Source of the DNA: Streptomyces sp. SN-593
GTDB lineage: Bacteria; Actinomycetota; Actinomycetes; Streptomycetales; Streptomycetaceae
Length of the DNA stretch: 64,000 nucleotides
Assembly: GCF_016756395.1 (NCBI RefSeq)
Contig: NZ_AP018365.1
Span: forward strand, 1,302,001 to 1,366,000
Direction: 5' to 3'
Part shown: positions 57,349-64,000 of the stretch, in pieces
Layout: the number at the start of each line of letters is the position of its first letter
How positions within the stretch are numbered: the first letter of the stretch is position 1
Notes under the pieces: model-generated
What the model was told of the DNA's origin: nothing
Seen by the model: only the letters and a program-made list of their open reading frames with translations
The model's database searches: none
Position numbers and translations under genes: made by a program

Positions 57349-59529
57349 ATGACTACGATGAAGGAACAACCGGTCACTCCACGTGGCGACAGGGGGTCCG
57401 ACGCCGGATTCACCGCGGGCTACGCCCGGCTGGTCAGCGGGCGCCGCTCGAAGTGGGCGGTGCTGGTGATCTGGCTGGTGCTGATCGCGGCCGGCGGATC
57501 GCTCGGCTCCAAGATCGGTCACGTCCAGAACAACGACCAGGAGACCTGGCTGCCCTCCAGCGCCCAGTCGACCCGGGCGGTCAAACTCGCGGAGCAGCAC
57601 TTCGCGGACCGGCACACCAGCGGCGCCGTGATCGTCTACACCCGCGACAGCGGCCTCACCGCCGCGGACCGGGCCAAGATCACCGCGGACGCGGGCGCCC
57701 TCAAGGCCGTCGCCGTCGGCACCGTGTCCGCGCCGGAGGTCTCCGGCGACGGCAAGGCCGCCTTCGTCAGCCTTCCGCTGCGCACCAGCCCCAGTGACAA
57801 CAACGTGCTCACCCACGCCGTGGACCGGTCGGAGAAGATCGTCCGGGACGGCGCGCCGGCCGGGCTGGAGACCAGGGTCTCCGGCGAGGCCGGCAGCATC
57901 CGGGACTTCGCCGACGTCTACAGCGGGATGGACGGCGCCCTGCTGGGCGCGGCCCTCGCCGTGGTCGCCATCCTGCTGCTGCTGACCTACCGCAGCCCGG
58001 TGCTGTGGCTGGTGCCGCTGATCTCGGTCTTCCTGGCCGCCGAGGTCGCCAGCGGGGTGGTGTACCTCCTCGCCGCCCACGCCGGCCTGCTCGTCAACGG
58101 CCTGAGCACGTACATCCTGATGATCCTCTGCGTGGGTGTCGGCACCGACTACGCGCTGCTGCTGATCGCGCGCTACCGCGAGGAGCTGCACCGGCACGAG
58201 GACCGGCACGAGGCGATGCGGATCGCGGTGGGCCGGTCGGTCTCGGCGCTGTCCGCCTCCGCGGCCACGGTCGTGCTGGCCTCGTTGTGCCTGGTCTTCG
58301 GCAAGATGAACTCCACCCAGGGCCTCGGCCCGGTGGTGGCCATCGGGGTCGCGGTGGTCTTCCTGGCCATGACCTCGCTGCTGCCGGCGCTGCTGGTCGT
58401 CCTGGGCCGGTGGACGTTCTGGCCGTTCGTTCCGCGCCACACCCCCGGCCACGAGGCGGGCACGGAGCAGGAGCACGGCGTGTGGGCCAGGGTGGCCGGC
58501 ACCGTCGCCCGCCGGCCGCGCGTGGTCTGGGCCTGCTGCATCGTCGTCCTGGCCGCGCTGGCGGTCGGCACCGCCACGGTGGAGACCGGCCAGACCCAGG
58601 CGCAGCAGTTCACCAAGTCCGTCGGCTCCATCGAGGGCCAGAAGATCCTTGCCGCGCACTTCCCCGCCGGCGCCTCGGAGCCCGCCGACGTCTACGTGCC
58701 CGCCGCGGGCGCCGACAGCGCGCTCCAGGTCGTCCGAACGGTGCCCGGCGTGCAGTCGGCGGCCGTCGACCGGTCCGCCGGCGGCTGGACCCACATCACC
58801 GCCGTGTTCAAGGACGCCCCGGACACCCAGGCCGCCCGGGACACCGTCCACCGCATGCGCACCGCCCTCGACCAGGGGCCGGCCGGGGCGTCCGACGCGG
58901 TCGTCGGCGGCCAGAGCGCCGTCGCGCTGGACACCGCCAACGCGACCAAGGACGAGGAGATGCTGCTCATCCCGCTGGTCCTGCTGGTCGTCCTGGTCAT
59001 GCTGATCCTGGTGCTGCGCTCGGTGGTCGCCCCGATCGTGCTGCTGCTGTCGGTGATCCTGTCCTACGCCGCCGCCATCGGGGCCGCCTCGCTGCTCTTC
59101 CACGCCATCGGCCACCCGCACATGGACCGCAGCCTGCTGCTGATCGGGTTCCTGTTCCTGGTCGCCCTCGGCGTGGACTACACGATCTTCCTGATGGCCC
59201 GGGTGCGCGAGGAGGTCCGGCACCGCGGGCACCGCGACGGCGTGCTCACCGGCCTGACCGTCACCGGCGGCGTCATCACCTCCGCCGGGATCGTCCTGGC
59301 GGCCACCTTCTGCGTCCTGGCCACCATCCCGACCGTGTCCTCGCTCCAGGAGGGCCTGCTCATCGCGGTCGGCATCCTGCTGGACACCTTCCTGGTCCGC
59401 AGCCTGCTGGTGCCCGCCCTGTCCCTGTCCCTCGGCCCCGCCATCTGGCGCCCGGGGCACCCCGAGACGGAGGCGCCGCCCGAGGGCGAGCGTCCCCTGG
59501 AGACCACCCGCGCGGACGTCGGCGCCTGA
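57349..59529 (+). CDS. MmpL/RND family membrane transporter
   Basis: 726 aa from ATG 57349; ATG 57358 is an alternative, and both have weak ribosome sites. TM1 at about 32-52 (SKWAVLVIWLVLIAAGGSLGSKI), a loop, TM2-6 with GVGTDYALLLIARYREELHRHEDRHEAM, a second loop, and TM8-12 with ALGVDYTIFLMARVREEVRHRGHRDGVLTGL. The Asp-Tyr pairs mark the proton path. It is only distantly related to the other MmpL here (48687). It is divergent from a SARP and carries an ECF41-type promoter, so it is probably induced under that sigma factor. Substrate unknown. Confidence 0.92.
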   Translation: MTTMKEQPVTPRGDRGSDAGFTAGYARLVSGRRSKWAVLVIWLVLIAAGGSLGSKIGHVQNNDQETWLPSSAQSTRAVKLAEQHFADRHTSGAVIVYTRDSGLTAADRAKITADAGALKAVAVGTVSAPEVSGDGKAAFVSLPLRTSPSDNNVLTHAVDRSEKIVRDGAPAGLETRVSGEAGSIRDFADVYSGMDGALLGAALAVVAILLLLTYRSPVLWLVPLISVFLAAEVASGVVYLLAAHAGLLVNGLSTYILMILCVGVGTDYALLLIARYREELHRHEDRHEAMRIAVGRSVSALSASAATVVLASLCLVFGKMNSTQGLGPVVAIGVAVVFLAMTSLLPALLVVLGRWTFWPFVPRHTPGHEAGTEQEHGVWARVAGTVARRPRVVWACCIVVLAALAVGTATVETGQTQAQQFTKSVGSIEGQKILAAHFPAGASEPADVYVPAAGADSALQVVRTVPGVQSAAVDRSAGGWTHITAVFKDAPDTQAARDTVHRMRTALDQGPAGASDAVVGGQSAVALDTANATKDEEMLLIPLVLLVVLVMLILVLRSVVAPIVLLLSVILSYAAAIGAASLLFHAIGHPHMDRSLLLIGFLFLVALGVDYTIFLMARVREEVRHRGHRDGVLTGLTVTGGVITSAGIVLAATFCVLATIPTVSSLQEGLLIAVGILLDTFLVRSLLVPALSLSLGPAIWRPGHPETEAPPEGERPLETTRADVGA

Positions 59530-59630
59530 CGACCGCGTGGGGGGAGAAGGGGCGTCGCGCCGACCCCCGCGGTGCGGCGCCCCACTCGTGGCGGACGACG
59601 CCGGCGGCGGGCGGCCCTGAGGGCCGCGCC

Positions 59631-59676
59631 GTCACTCCTGTCACACTCGCGGGCCGCCGGACGTCATAGGAGTGAC
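59631..59676. promoter_or_regulatory. ECF41-type promoter P2 upstream of the carboxymuconolactone decarboxylase gene
   Basis: TGTCACA (59639-59645), 16 nt, CGTC (59662-59665), then ATAG-N-AGTGAC as at P1. The promoter is framed by a 9-bp inverted repeat GTCACTCCT (59631-59639) / AGGAGTGAC (59668-59676). The ATG is 57 nt downstream of CGTC. Confidence 0.75.
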
Positions 59677-59722
59677 GCCCGCCCCGCGGCGGCGTCATGC
59701 GTTCCCCACGAAAGGAAAGACC

Positions 59723-60175
59723 ATGGAAGCGCGCATGAAGAACCCGGCGATGATCCTCAACGCCACCCAGTCCGTCCAGGACATGTACAAGGCCATCTAC
59801 GCCGGCGGCGTCCCGAAGACGACGCTCGACCTGGTCCACCTGCGCGCAAGCCAGATCAACGGGTGCAGCTCGTGCGTGGACTCCGGTTCGCGCGGTGCCC
59901 TCAAGAGCGGCGAGAGCGCGGAGCGGCTGTTCGCGGTCGCCGCCTGGCGCGAGACCACCCTGTTCACCGACGAGGAGCGGGCCGCGCTGGCGCTGGCGGA
60001 GGCCGCGACCCGGCTGTCCGACCGCAGCGACGCGGTGCCGGACGACGTCTGGGACGCGGCCGCCGACCACTTCGACGAGAAGGGCCTGGCCGCCCTGGTG
60101 CTGATGGTCGCCCTGACCAACTTCTTCAACCGGCTCAACGTCACCACCAAGCAGATGGCCGGCGACTGGGGCTGA
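59723..60175 (+). CDS. AhpD-like carboxymuconolactone decarboxylase family protein
   Basis: 150 aa from ATG 59723 after AAAGGAA. CMD/AhpD fold with the redox motif CSSCVD (Cys48, Cys51) and a downstream acidic/Leu-rich helix pair (LFTDEERAALALAEAATRLSDRSDAVPDDVWDAAADHFDEKGLAALVLMVALTNFFNRLNV). The CxxC pair makes it a peroxidase- or reductase-type member rather than a true decarboxylase. CMD genes are the classic 'COE' targets of ECF41 sigma factors, and this one has the matching promoter; the sigma gene is not in this window. Confidence 0.93.
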   Translation: MEARMKNPAMILNATQSVQDMYKAIYAGGVPKTTLDLVHLRASQINGCSSCVDSGSRGALKSGESAERLFAVAAWRETTLFTDEERAALALAEAATRLSDRSDAVPDDVWDAAADHFDEKGLAALVLMVALTNFFNRLNVTTKQMAGDWG

Positions 60176-60194
60176 TCCGCCCCCGACCGTCCCG

Positions 60195-60225
60195 CCCCGG
60201 TTCCCCGCTCGGCGGGGGGCCGGGG
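60195..60225 (+). terminator. stem-loop after the CMD gene
   Basis: CCCCGG-TT-CCCCGC / GCGGGG-GG-CCGGGG with loop TCG, 19 nt past the stop. Confidence 0.6.
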
Positions 60226-60243
60226 CCGCACGCGTCGGCCCGG

Positions 60244-60537
60244 TCAGTCGATCCCGCGGACGATGTGCGGCTCCGCCGGCTCGTCCTCGTCGTCCACCCC
60301 CGCCAGTCTCAGCAGCGGCGTCGGCCAGCCGCCGTCGGACTCCCACCACTCGCCTGCGGCATCGCCCACCGGACTCTCCTCCCACGTCCACGCGCCGTCG
60401 CGTCGACCGCGGGGCCCGCGCCCCACCCCGCCACCTTGGCAGGTCCCGCTGAGTTCCCTCTGGAGGCCGGACGGAGCCGTGCGTACTCGAGCGCGCTTCC
60501 AGCCCGCCTCCAACCGCGGCAGGGACAGTAGCGTCAC
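60244..60537 (-). CDS. small hypothetical protein
   Basis: About 97 aa if GTG 60537 is used; the start is uncertain because no ribosome site stands out. The C-terminal half (GAWTWEESPVGDAAGEWWESDGGWPTPLLRLAGVDDEDEPAEPHIVRG) has protein-like composition rich in Trp and acidic residues. It would be divergent from the DUF6059 gene and share its promoter region. No family is recognised; it could be spurious. Confidence 0.3.
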   Translation of the reverse strand: MTLLSLPRLEAGWKRARVRTAPSGLQRELSGTCQGGGVGRGPRGRRDGAWTWEESPVGDAAGEWWESDGGWPTPLLRLAGVDDEDEPAEPHIVRGID

Positions 60538-60580
60538 ACGCCCGCGCTCCGGCGAGGCACGACGCGAAGGGAACCCGTCC

Positions 60581-60826
60581 ATGGCCGCCCTCGCCCTCCT
60601 CAGGCGCTTCGTCGGCGAGATGTGCAGGTCCCTGGGCGCCTACGGGGCCATGCACGCCCTGGGGCTGTGGGTGCCCGGCTGGCCGCCGGACGAGGAGCCC
60701 GAACCCCTCGACGGGCCGCCGCCCGCGCACCCCGAGCGGCTGCGCCCGGATACCGCCCTCACCCCGCTGGAGCGGGCGCTGCTGCGGCAGTGGCGGCGGG
60801 AGGAACGGCGGCGCCAGAAGCGCTGA
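60581..60826 (+). CDS. DUF6059 family small protein
   Basis: 81 aa from ATG 60581 (AAGGGA upstream). MAALALLRRFVGEMCRSLGAYGAMHALGLWVPGWPPDEE...LTPLERALLRQWRREERRRQ is the typical actinomycete DUF6059 layout: a Leu-rich start, a WVPG turn, an acidic/Pro linker and a basic C-terminal helix. Function unknown; such genes are often near natural-product or regulatory loci. TAGCGT at about 60529 may be its -10. Confidence 0.75.
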   Translation: MAALALLRRFVGEMCRSLGAYGAMHALGLWVPGWPPDEEPEPLDGPPPAHPERLRPDTALTPLERALLRQWRREERRRQKR

Positions 60827-60881
60827 GCACCGCCCTCCCGCCGCCGCACGGGGCTTCAGGACGGGGCCTCGGAACCGGGCT

Positions 60882-61328
60882 TCAGGACAGGTCCTGCTCC
60901 CGCAGCGTCACCAGCGCCTTCGCGATGCGGCGGGCCCGCGTCTCGGGCTTCTTCGCGCTCTCGATGGCCCGGATGTGCTCGCGTTTGCGGCTCTGGGTCA
61001 GGCTCTTGTAGGCGGTGGCGGCGACCGGGTCGGCCTTGAGGGCCGCCGCGAAGTCCTCGGGCTCGACCACCGTGCGGGGCGCGGTGTCGAGTTCGAGCTC
61101 GACCTCGACCTCCTCCCCGGTGTCGACGCCCGCCGCGGCGCGGTTGGCCTTGCTGAAGCCGATCAGGTGCCGGCCGCGCATGATCGCCAGCCGGCTGCGC
61201 CAGGAGTGCCCGTTGACGGTGATGGTCACGGCGGGGCGCGCGCCGCCGTCGAGCTCCTCCACGACCTCGGGCGGCACCTCCAGGCCCCGCATGGGCTCCG
61301 GGGGCTCGACCTGGGTCCGAAACTTCAT
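60882..61328 (-). CDS. YdeI/OmpD-associated family protein (DUF1905 plus YdeI)
   Basis: 148 aa from ATG 61328 (AGGAG, 6 nt). DUF1905 part at about 1-85 (VPPEVVEELDGGARPAVTITVNGHSWRSRLAIMRGRHLIGFSKANRAAAG, then GEEVEVELELDTAPR) and the YdeI tail (PEDFAAALKADPVAATAYKSLTQSRKREHIRAIESAKKPETRARRIAKALVTLRE). Widespread small cytoplasmic protein, linked in E. coli to antimicrobial-peptide tolerance. Monocistronic here. Confidence 0.92.
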   Translation of the reverse strand: MKFRTQVEPPEPMRGLEVPPEVVEELDGGARPAVTITVNGHSWRSRLAIMRGRHLIGFSKANRAAAGVDTGEEVEVELELDTAPRTVVEPEDFAAALKADPVAATAYKSLTQSRKREHIRAIESAKKPETRARRIAKALVTLREQDLS

Positions 61329-61544
61329 CGTCTGCTCCTGTAGGCGTGGGTGGCGTCCGGGGCTGGACCGGGGCGAGGCGACGGGCGGTGCGCACGGACC
61401 CGCGACCGTCGTCCCCAGTGTCGCGGTCCGACCGCCGGGGCGCCGCCCCGTCTGCCGTGTCCGAGCATTATGGCCAGGACGCGTGCCCCGCCCGCAACGG
61501 CGGACGGGGCACGGCGTGTACACGGCGCCGGGCGCCGCCGGAGG

Positions 61545-62153
61545 TCAGTCGAAGCTCGGCTTGCGGTCGCGGGTGCGCTTCAGCTCGAAGAACCCGTCCG
61601 TGGCGGTGACCAGCAGGACGCCGTCCCACAGGCGGGCCGCCGCCTCGCCGCGCGGCACCGGTGTCACCACCGGTCCGAAGAACGCGTTCCCGGCCACCGA
61701 GATCACCGGGGTGCCGACGTCGTAGCCGACCCGGTCCATGCCGTCGCGGTGCGACGCGCGCAGCGCCGGGTCGTACTCCGTGGCGTCCATCGCGTCGGCC
61801 AGGCCGCCGTCCAGGCCCGCGGCCCGCAGCGCCGCCGCCACGGTCCCGCGGTCCCGCGGCGCCTTCTCGTGGTGGAACCGGGTGCCCATCTCGGTGTAGA
61901 GCCGGCCGAGCACCTCGGGACCGTACTTCTGCTCGGCCGCGACGCACACCCGCACCGGGCCGAAGCCGCTCGCGTCCCGCCAGCGCGGCGGCAGCTCCCG
62001 CCCCTCGTTGAGGACGGCAAGGCTCATCACCCGCCAGCGCAGCTCCACGGGCCGCAGGAGCGCCACTTCGTGCATCCAGCGCGACGCGATCCACGCCCAG
62101 GGGCACTGCGGATCGAACCAGAAGTCGACAGGGGTCGGGGTGCCTTGCGCCAC
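61545..62153 (-). CDS. DsbA-family, mycothiol-dependent nitroreductase-like protein with CPWA site
   Basis: 202 aa from GTG 62153, with GGAGG 7 nt upstream. Thioredoxin-like fold of the Rv2466c group: VDFWFDPQCPWAWIASRW, VMSLAVLNEGRELP, GPVRVCVAAEQKYG, and DVGTPVISVAGNAFFGPVVTPVPRGEAAARLWDG. The active site reads CPWA (Cys17), so the second Cys of the CPWC seen in Rv2466c is absent. It would act as a monothiol enzyme with mycothiol. It follows the protoporphyrinogen oxidase gene by 47 nt on the same strand. Confidence 0.9.
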   Translation of the reverse strand: MAQGTPTPVDFWFDPQCPWAWIASRWMHEVALLRPVELRWRVMSLAVLNEGRELPPRWRDASGFGPVRVCVAAEQKYGPEVLGRLYTEMGTRFHHEKAPRDRGTVAAALRAAGLDGGLADAMDATEYDPALRASHRDGMDRVGYDVGTPVISVAGNAFFGPVVTPVPRGEAAARLWDGVLLVTATDGFFELKRTRDRKPSFD

Positions 62154-62200
62154 GTCGGGCCTCCAAACGGACGGAACGGGGATGCGGTCGGGGACGGCGC

Positions 62201-63673
62201 TCAGTCCTGGGCGGGCACGGCGGCCGGCACGGCCTCGCGCAGCGAGTCCAGCACCTGGTCGACGGCCTTGAGCGCGCTGACCACGCACTGGCCGATGCCC
62301 ACGCCGTCGTACAGGGCGCCGCACACCGCGAGGGAGGGCTGCGCCGCCACCGACGCGCGGATGCGCTCCACCCGGTCGAGGTGGCCGACCGTGTACTGGG
62401 GCACCGCGTCGGCCCAGCGGGTCACGCGCGACGCCACCGGGGCGCCCGCCACCCCGGCCGCGCCGGCGACCTCGGCCGCCGCGAGCGCGACGAGATCGGC
62501 GTCGTCGCGCCCCAGCACGTCGCCGTCGCCGCTCCCCCCGGCCTGGCAGCGCACGATCTCCACCTCCCCGGCCATGTGCGGCCACTTGACGGTGGAGAAA
62601 GTGACCACCTTCATCGGCCGCCCGTCCACCGCGGGCACCCGGTAGCCGCTGTGGCCCCGGGCGCGCATCGCGGCGAGCGCGTCCCGCGGGTAGGCGAGGG
62701 TGATGATCACCGAGCCGGCGTGCGGGACGGCGGCGAGCGCCGCGGTGGCGTCCGCGGTCCCGGGGAGCCCGGCGAGCAGCCGGCCGGTCGCTCCGGCCGG
62801 CGCGGCCAGGACGACGGCGTCCGCGTCGACGGTCCCGGGGCCGGCGGCGCCGTCCACGCCCAGCCGCCAGCCCTGCGCGCCGCGGGCGAGGGTGCGCACC
62901 GCGGCGCCGGTCCGCACCACCGATCCCGGCGACTGCGCCAGCAGGGCGTCGGCGAGCACCCGCGGCAGCCTGCCGAGCCCGCCGACCAGGGTGGAGATGC
63001 CCGTCGGCGGCCGCACCCCGTCCTCAGGCAGCGGCGGGATCAGCGCGCCGGCCGCCTGCGCCAGGGAGGGGTGCCGGCGGGCGGCGCCGACCAGCGGGGA
63101 CAACGTCGCCGCCAGCGACAGCTCTTCGGCGCGGCCGAAGTAGGCGTCGGCCAGGAACGGGTCGACCAGCCGGTCCACGACCTCGCGGCCGAAGCGTCCC
63201 CCCACGAACTCCGCCACGGAGACGTCGCCCTGCGGCGCGGCCATGGGCAGCACGGCGTCCTCGCGCGCCCGCTCCACCGCGGCCTCGGACAGGATGCCGG
63301 ACGCGGCCAGCTCGTCCATGTCGCAGGGCACGCCCATGAACTGGCGGTCCGGCAGCGGGCGGACGGCGTCCCCGGTCCGGATCCCCATCGCCTTGGTGCC
63401 CGCCGAGACGACCCGGTCGTCGAGCCCGGCCTCCCTGAGCAGACGGGCGGTCTTGGGGCGCCGGGCGTACGTCGACTCCGCGCCCTCGTCGATGACGGTG
63501 CCCGCCAGTTCCGAGACGGCGAGCTGCCCGCCGATCCGCGACGATCCCTCCAGGACCGTCACCCTTACCGGTTCGTTCCGCAGGAAGAACGCCGCCGCCA
63601 ACCCCGCGACTCCGCCCCCGACGACGACCACGTGCGGAACTCCGCGCGTCTGAGCCATTCCGTTGTCCGCCAT
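62201..63673 (-). CDS. hemY: protoporphyrinogen/coproporphyrinogen III oxidase
   Basis: 490 aa from ATG 63673, with GGGAG 8 nt upstream. FAD site VVVVGGGVAGLAAAFFLR (about 15-32), TVLEGSSRIGGQL, then the family pattern VIDEGAESTYARRPKTARLLREAGL, MAAPQGDVSVAEFVGGRFG and the C-terminal LAVCGALYDGVGIGQCVVSALKAVDQVL. It oxidises coproporphyrinogen III (actinobacterial route) or protoporphyrinogen IX in haem synthesis. No other hem genes are nearby, which suggests a relocated or extra copy. Confidence 0.92.
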   Translation of the reverse strand: MADNGMAQTRGVPHVVVVGGGVAGLAAAFFLRNEPVRVTVLEGSSRIGGQLAVSELAGTVIDEGAESTYARRPKTARLLREAGLDDRVVSAGTKAMGIRTGDAVRPLPDRQFMGVPCDMDELAASGILSEAAVERAREDAVLPMAAPQGDVSVAEFVGGRFGREVVDRLVDPFLADAYFGRAEELSLAATLSPLVGAARRHPSLAQAAGALIPPLPEDGVRPPTGISTLVGGLGRLPRVLADALLAQSPGSVVRTGAAVRTLARGAQGWRLGVDGAAGPGTVDADAVVLAAPAGATGRLLAGLPGTADATAALAAVPHAGSVIITLAYPRDALAAMRARGHSGYRVPAVDGRPMKVVTFSTVKWPHMAGEVEIVRCQAGGSGDGDVLGRDDADLVALAAAEVAGAAGVAGAPVASRVTRWADAVPQYTVGHLDRVERIRASVAAQPSLAVCGALYDGVGIGQCVVSALKAVDQVLDSLREAVPAAVPAQD

Positions 63674-63877
63674 TCCGCCGGCTCCCTCATGGATGGGTGT
63701 GGCCCCAGTGTGGGAAGGGGGGCCGGCAGTTCCGGTCGAGTCCGGGTGGACCCGCGCGCCGGCCCCGCCGGGGTGCTGCGGACCCGCGGGGGTGCGATCC
63801 GCACTCGACCGGCCGTCCACCGGGGTGCCGGACATTGGCGGTACCGACCACCACCAGCCCAGCGTGAGGAGAGCGCC

Positions 63878-64000
63878 ATGCGGAAGGTCGTATCGCGGGA
63901 CGGCACGACGATCGCCTACCGGAGCGCGGGCGAGGGCCCGCCGATCATCCTGATGAACGGCGCGTTCCGCGACCACACGATCTTCGACTCCCTCGTTCCC
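63878..64000 (+). CDS. alpha/beta hydrolase, N-terminal part (runs off window)
   Basis: ATG 63878 follows GTGAGGAG. The visible 41 residues (MRKVVSRDGTTIAYRSAGEG, then IILMNGAFRDHTIFDSLVP) are the first two strands and oxyanion region of an alpha/beta hydrolase. Nothing more can be said from the truncated sequence. It is divergent from hemY, 204 nt apart. Confidence 0.8.
   Translation, partial: MRKVVSRDGTTIAYRSAGEGPPIILMNGAFRDHTIFDSLVP

Noticed and set aside
57206..57352. 48-codon leader peptide ending in ATGA overlap with mmpL
   Set aside because: GTG start without a ribosome site; overlap could be chance. Noted but not called.

Overview
The window is about 64 kb of very high-GC DNA with strong G/C third-position bias, GTG and TTG starts next to GGAGG-type ribosome sites, leaderless-looking promoters, many XRE/DUF397, LysR, GntR, TetR, LacI and SARP regulators, secreted hydrolases and a DUF6059 protein. 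This is typical of a Streptomyces or close relative, probably accessory (arm-like) chromosome. I see no rRNA, tRNA or CRISPR array.

Layout. 0-8 kb: Tat-exported PhoD phosphatase with a truncated secreted protein, a secreted GH87-like beta-helix glucanase with a LacI-type operator, a pterin dehydratase/VOC fusion, and a DUF397/XRE neighbourhood with two small membrane proteins. 8.4-9.9 kb: an IS110-family element. 9.9-27 kb: regulator/transporter and oxidoreductase pairs (LysR-MFS, SDR, a G1 glutamic peptidase, SDR, SGNH hydrolase, zinc alcohol dehydrogenase, an alpha/beta hydrolase lacking its nucleophile, flavodoxin-LysR), an XRE protein, an ECF sigma operon, and a DHA2 exporter.

27-47.5 kb is a catabolic island. 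A LacI regulator with three operators faces a ligM-like/metF/purU/folD set. Together these can move a methyl group from a methoxylated aromatic onto tetrahydrofolate and oxidise it to formate. A second IS110-family element sits exactly between the operators and the start codon of the ligM-like gene. Beyond it lie an aldolase, a hydratase, an FAH-RraA fusion, two GntR and one LysR regulators, two DUF3500 proteins, an amidohydrolase with altered metal ligands, a dienelactone hydrolase, a PhzS-like flavin hydroxylase with an NTF2-like tail, a second FAH protein and a RidA protein. This looks like hydroxylation, ring cleavage and side-chain processing of an aromatic acid, but no known ring-cleavage dioxygenase is visible. 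The two DUF3500 proteins are the obvious unknowns.

47.5-64 kb: a TetR-MmpL pair, an Rrf2 regulator without cysteines, a large FAD/NAD-binding plus TTC38-like fusion, a StrR-family regulator and a SARP. The last two converge on a 67-nt hairpin that contains a StrR-type operator. A second MmpL gene and an AhpD-like carboxymuconolactone decarboxylase gene each carry a near-identical ECF41-type promoter (TGTCACA-N16-CGTC). The window closes with small housekeeping-like genes (YdeI-like, DsbA-like, protoporphyrinogen oxidase) and a truncated hydrolase. The regulators at 54.6-56.6 kb resemble those of antibiotic clusters, but no recognisable biosynthetic core gene lies beside them.
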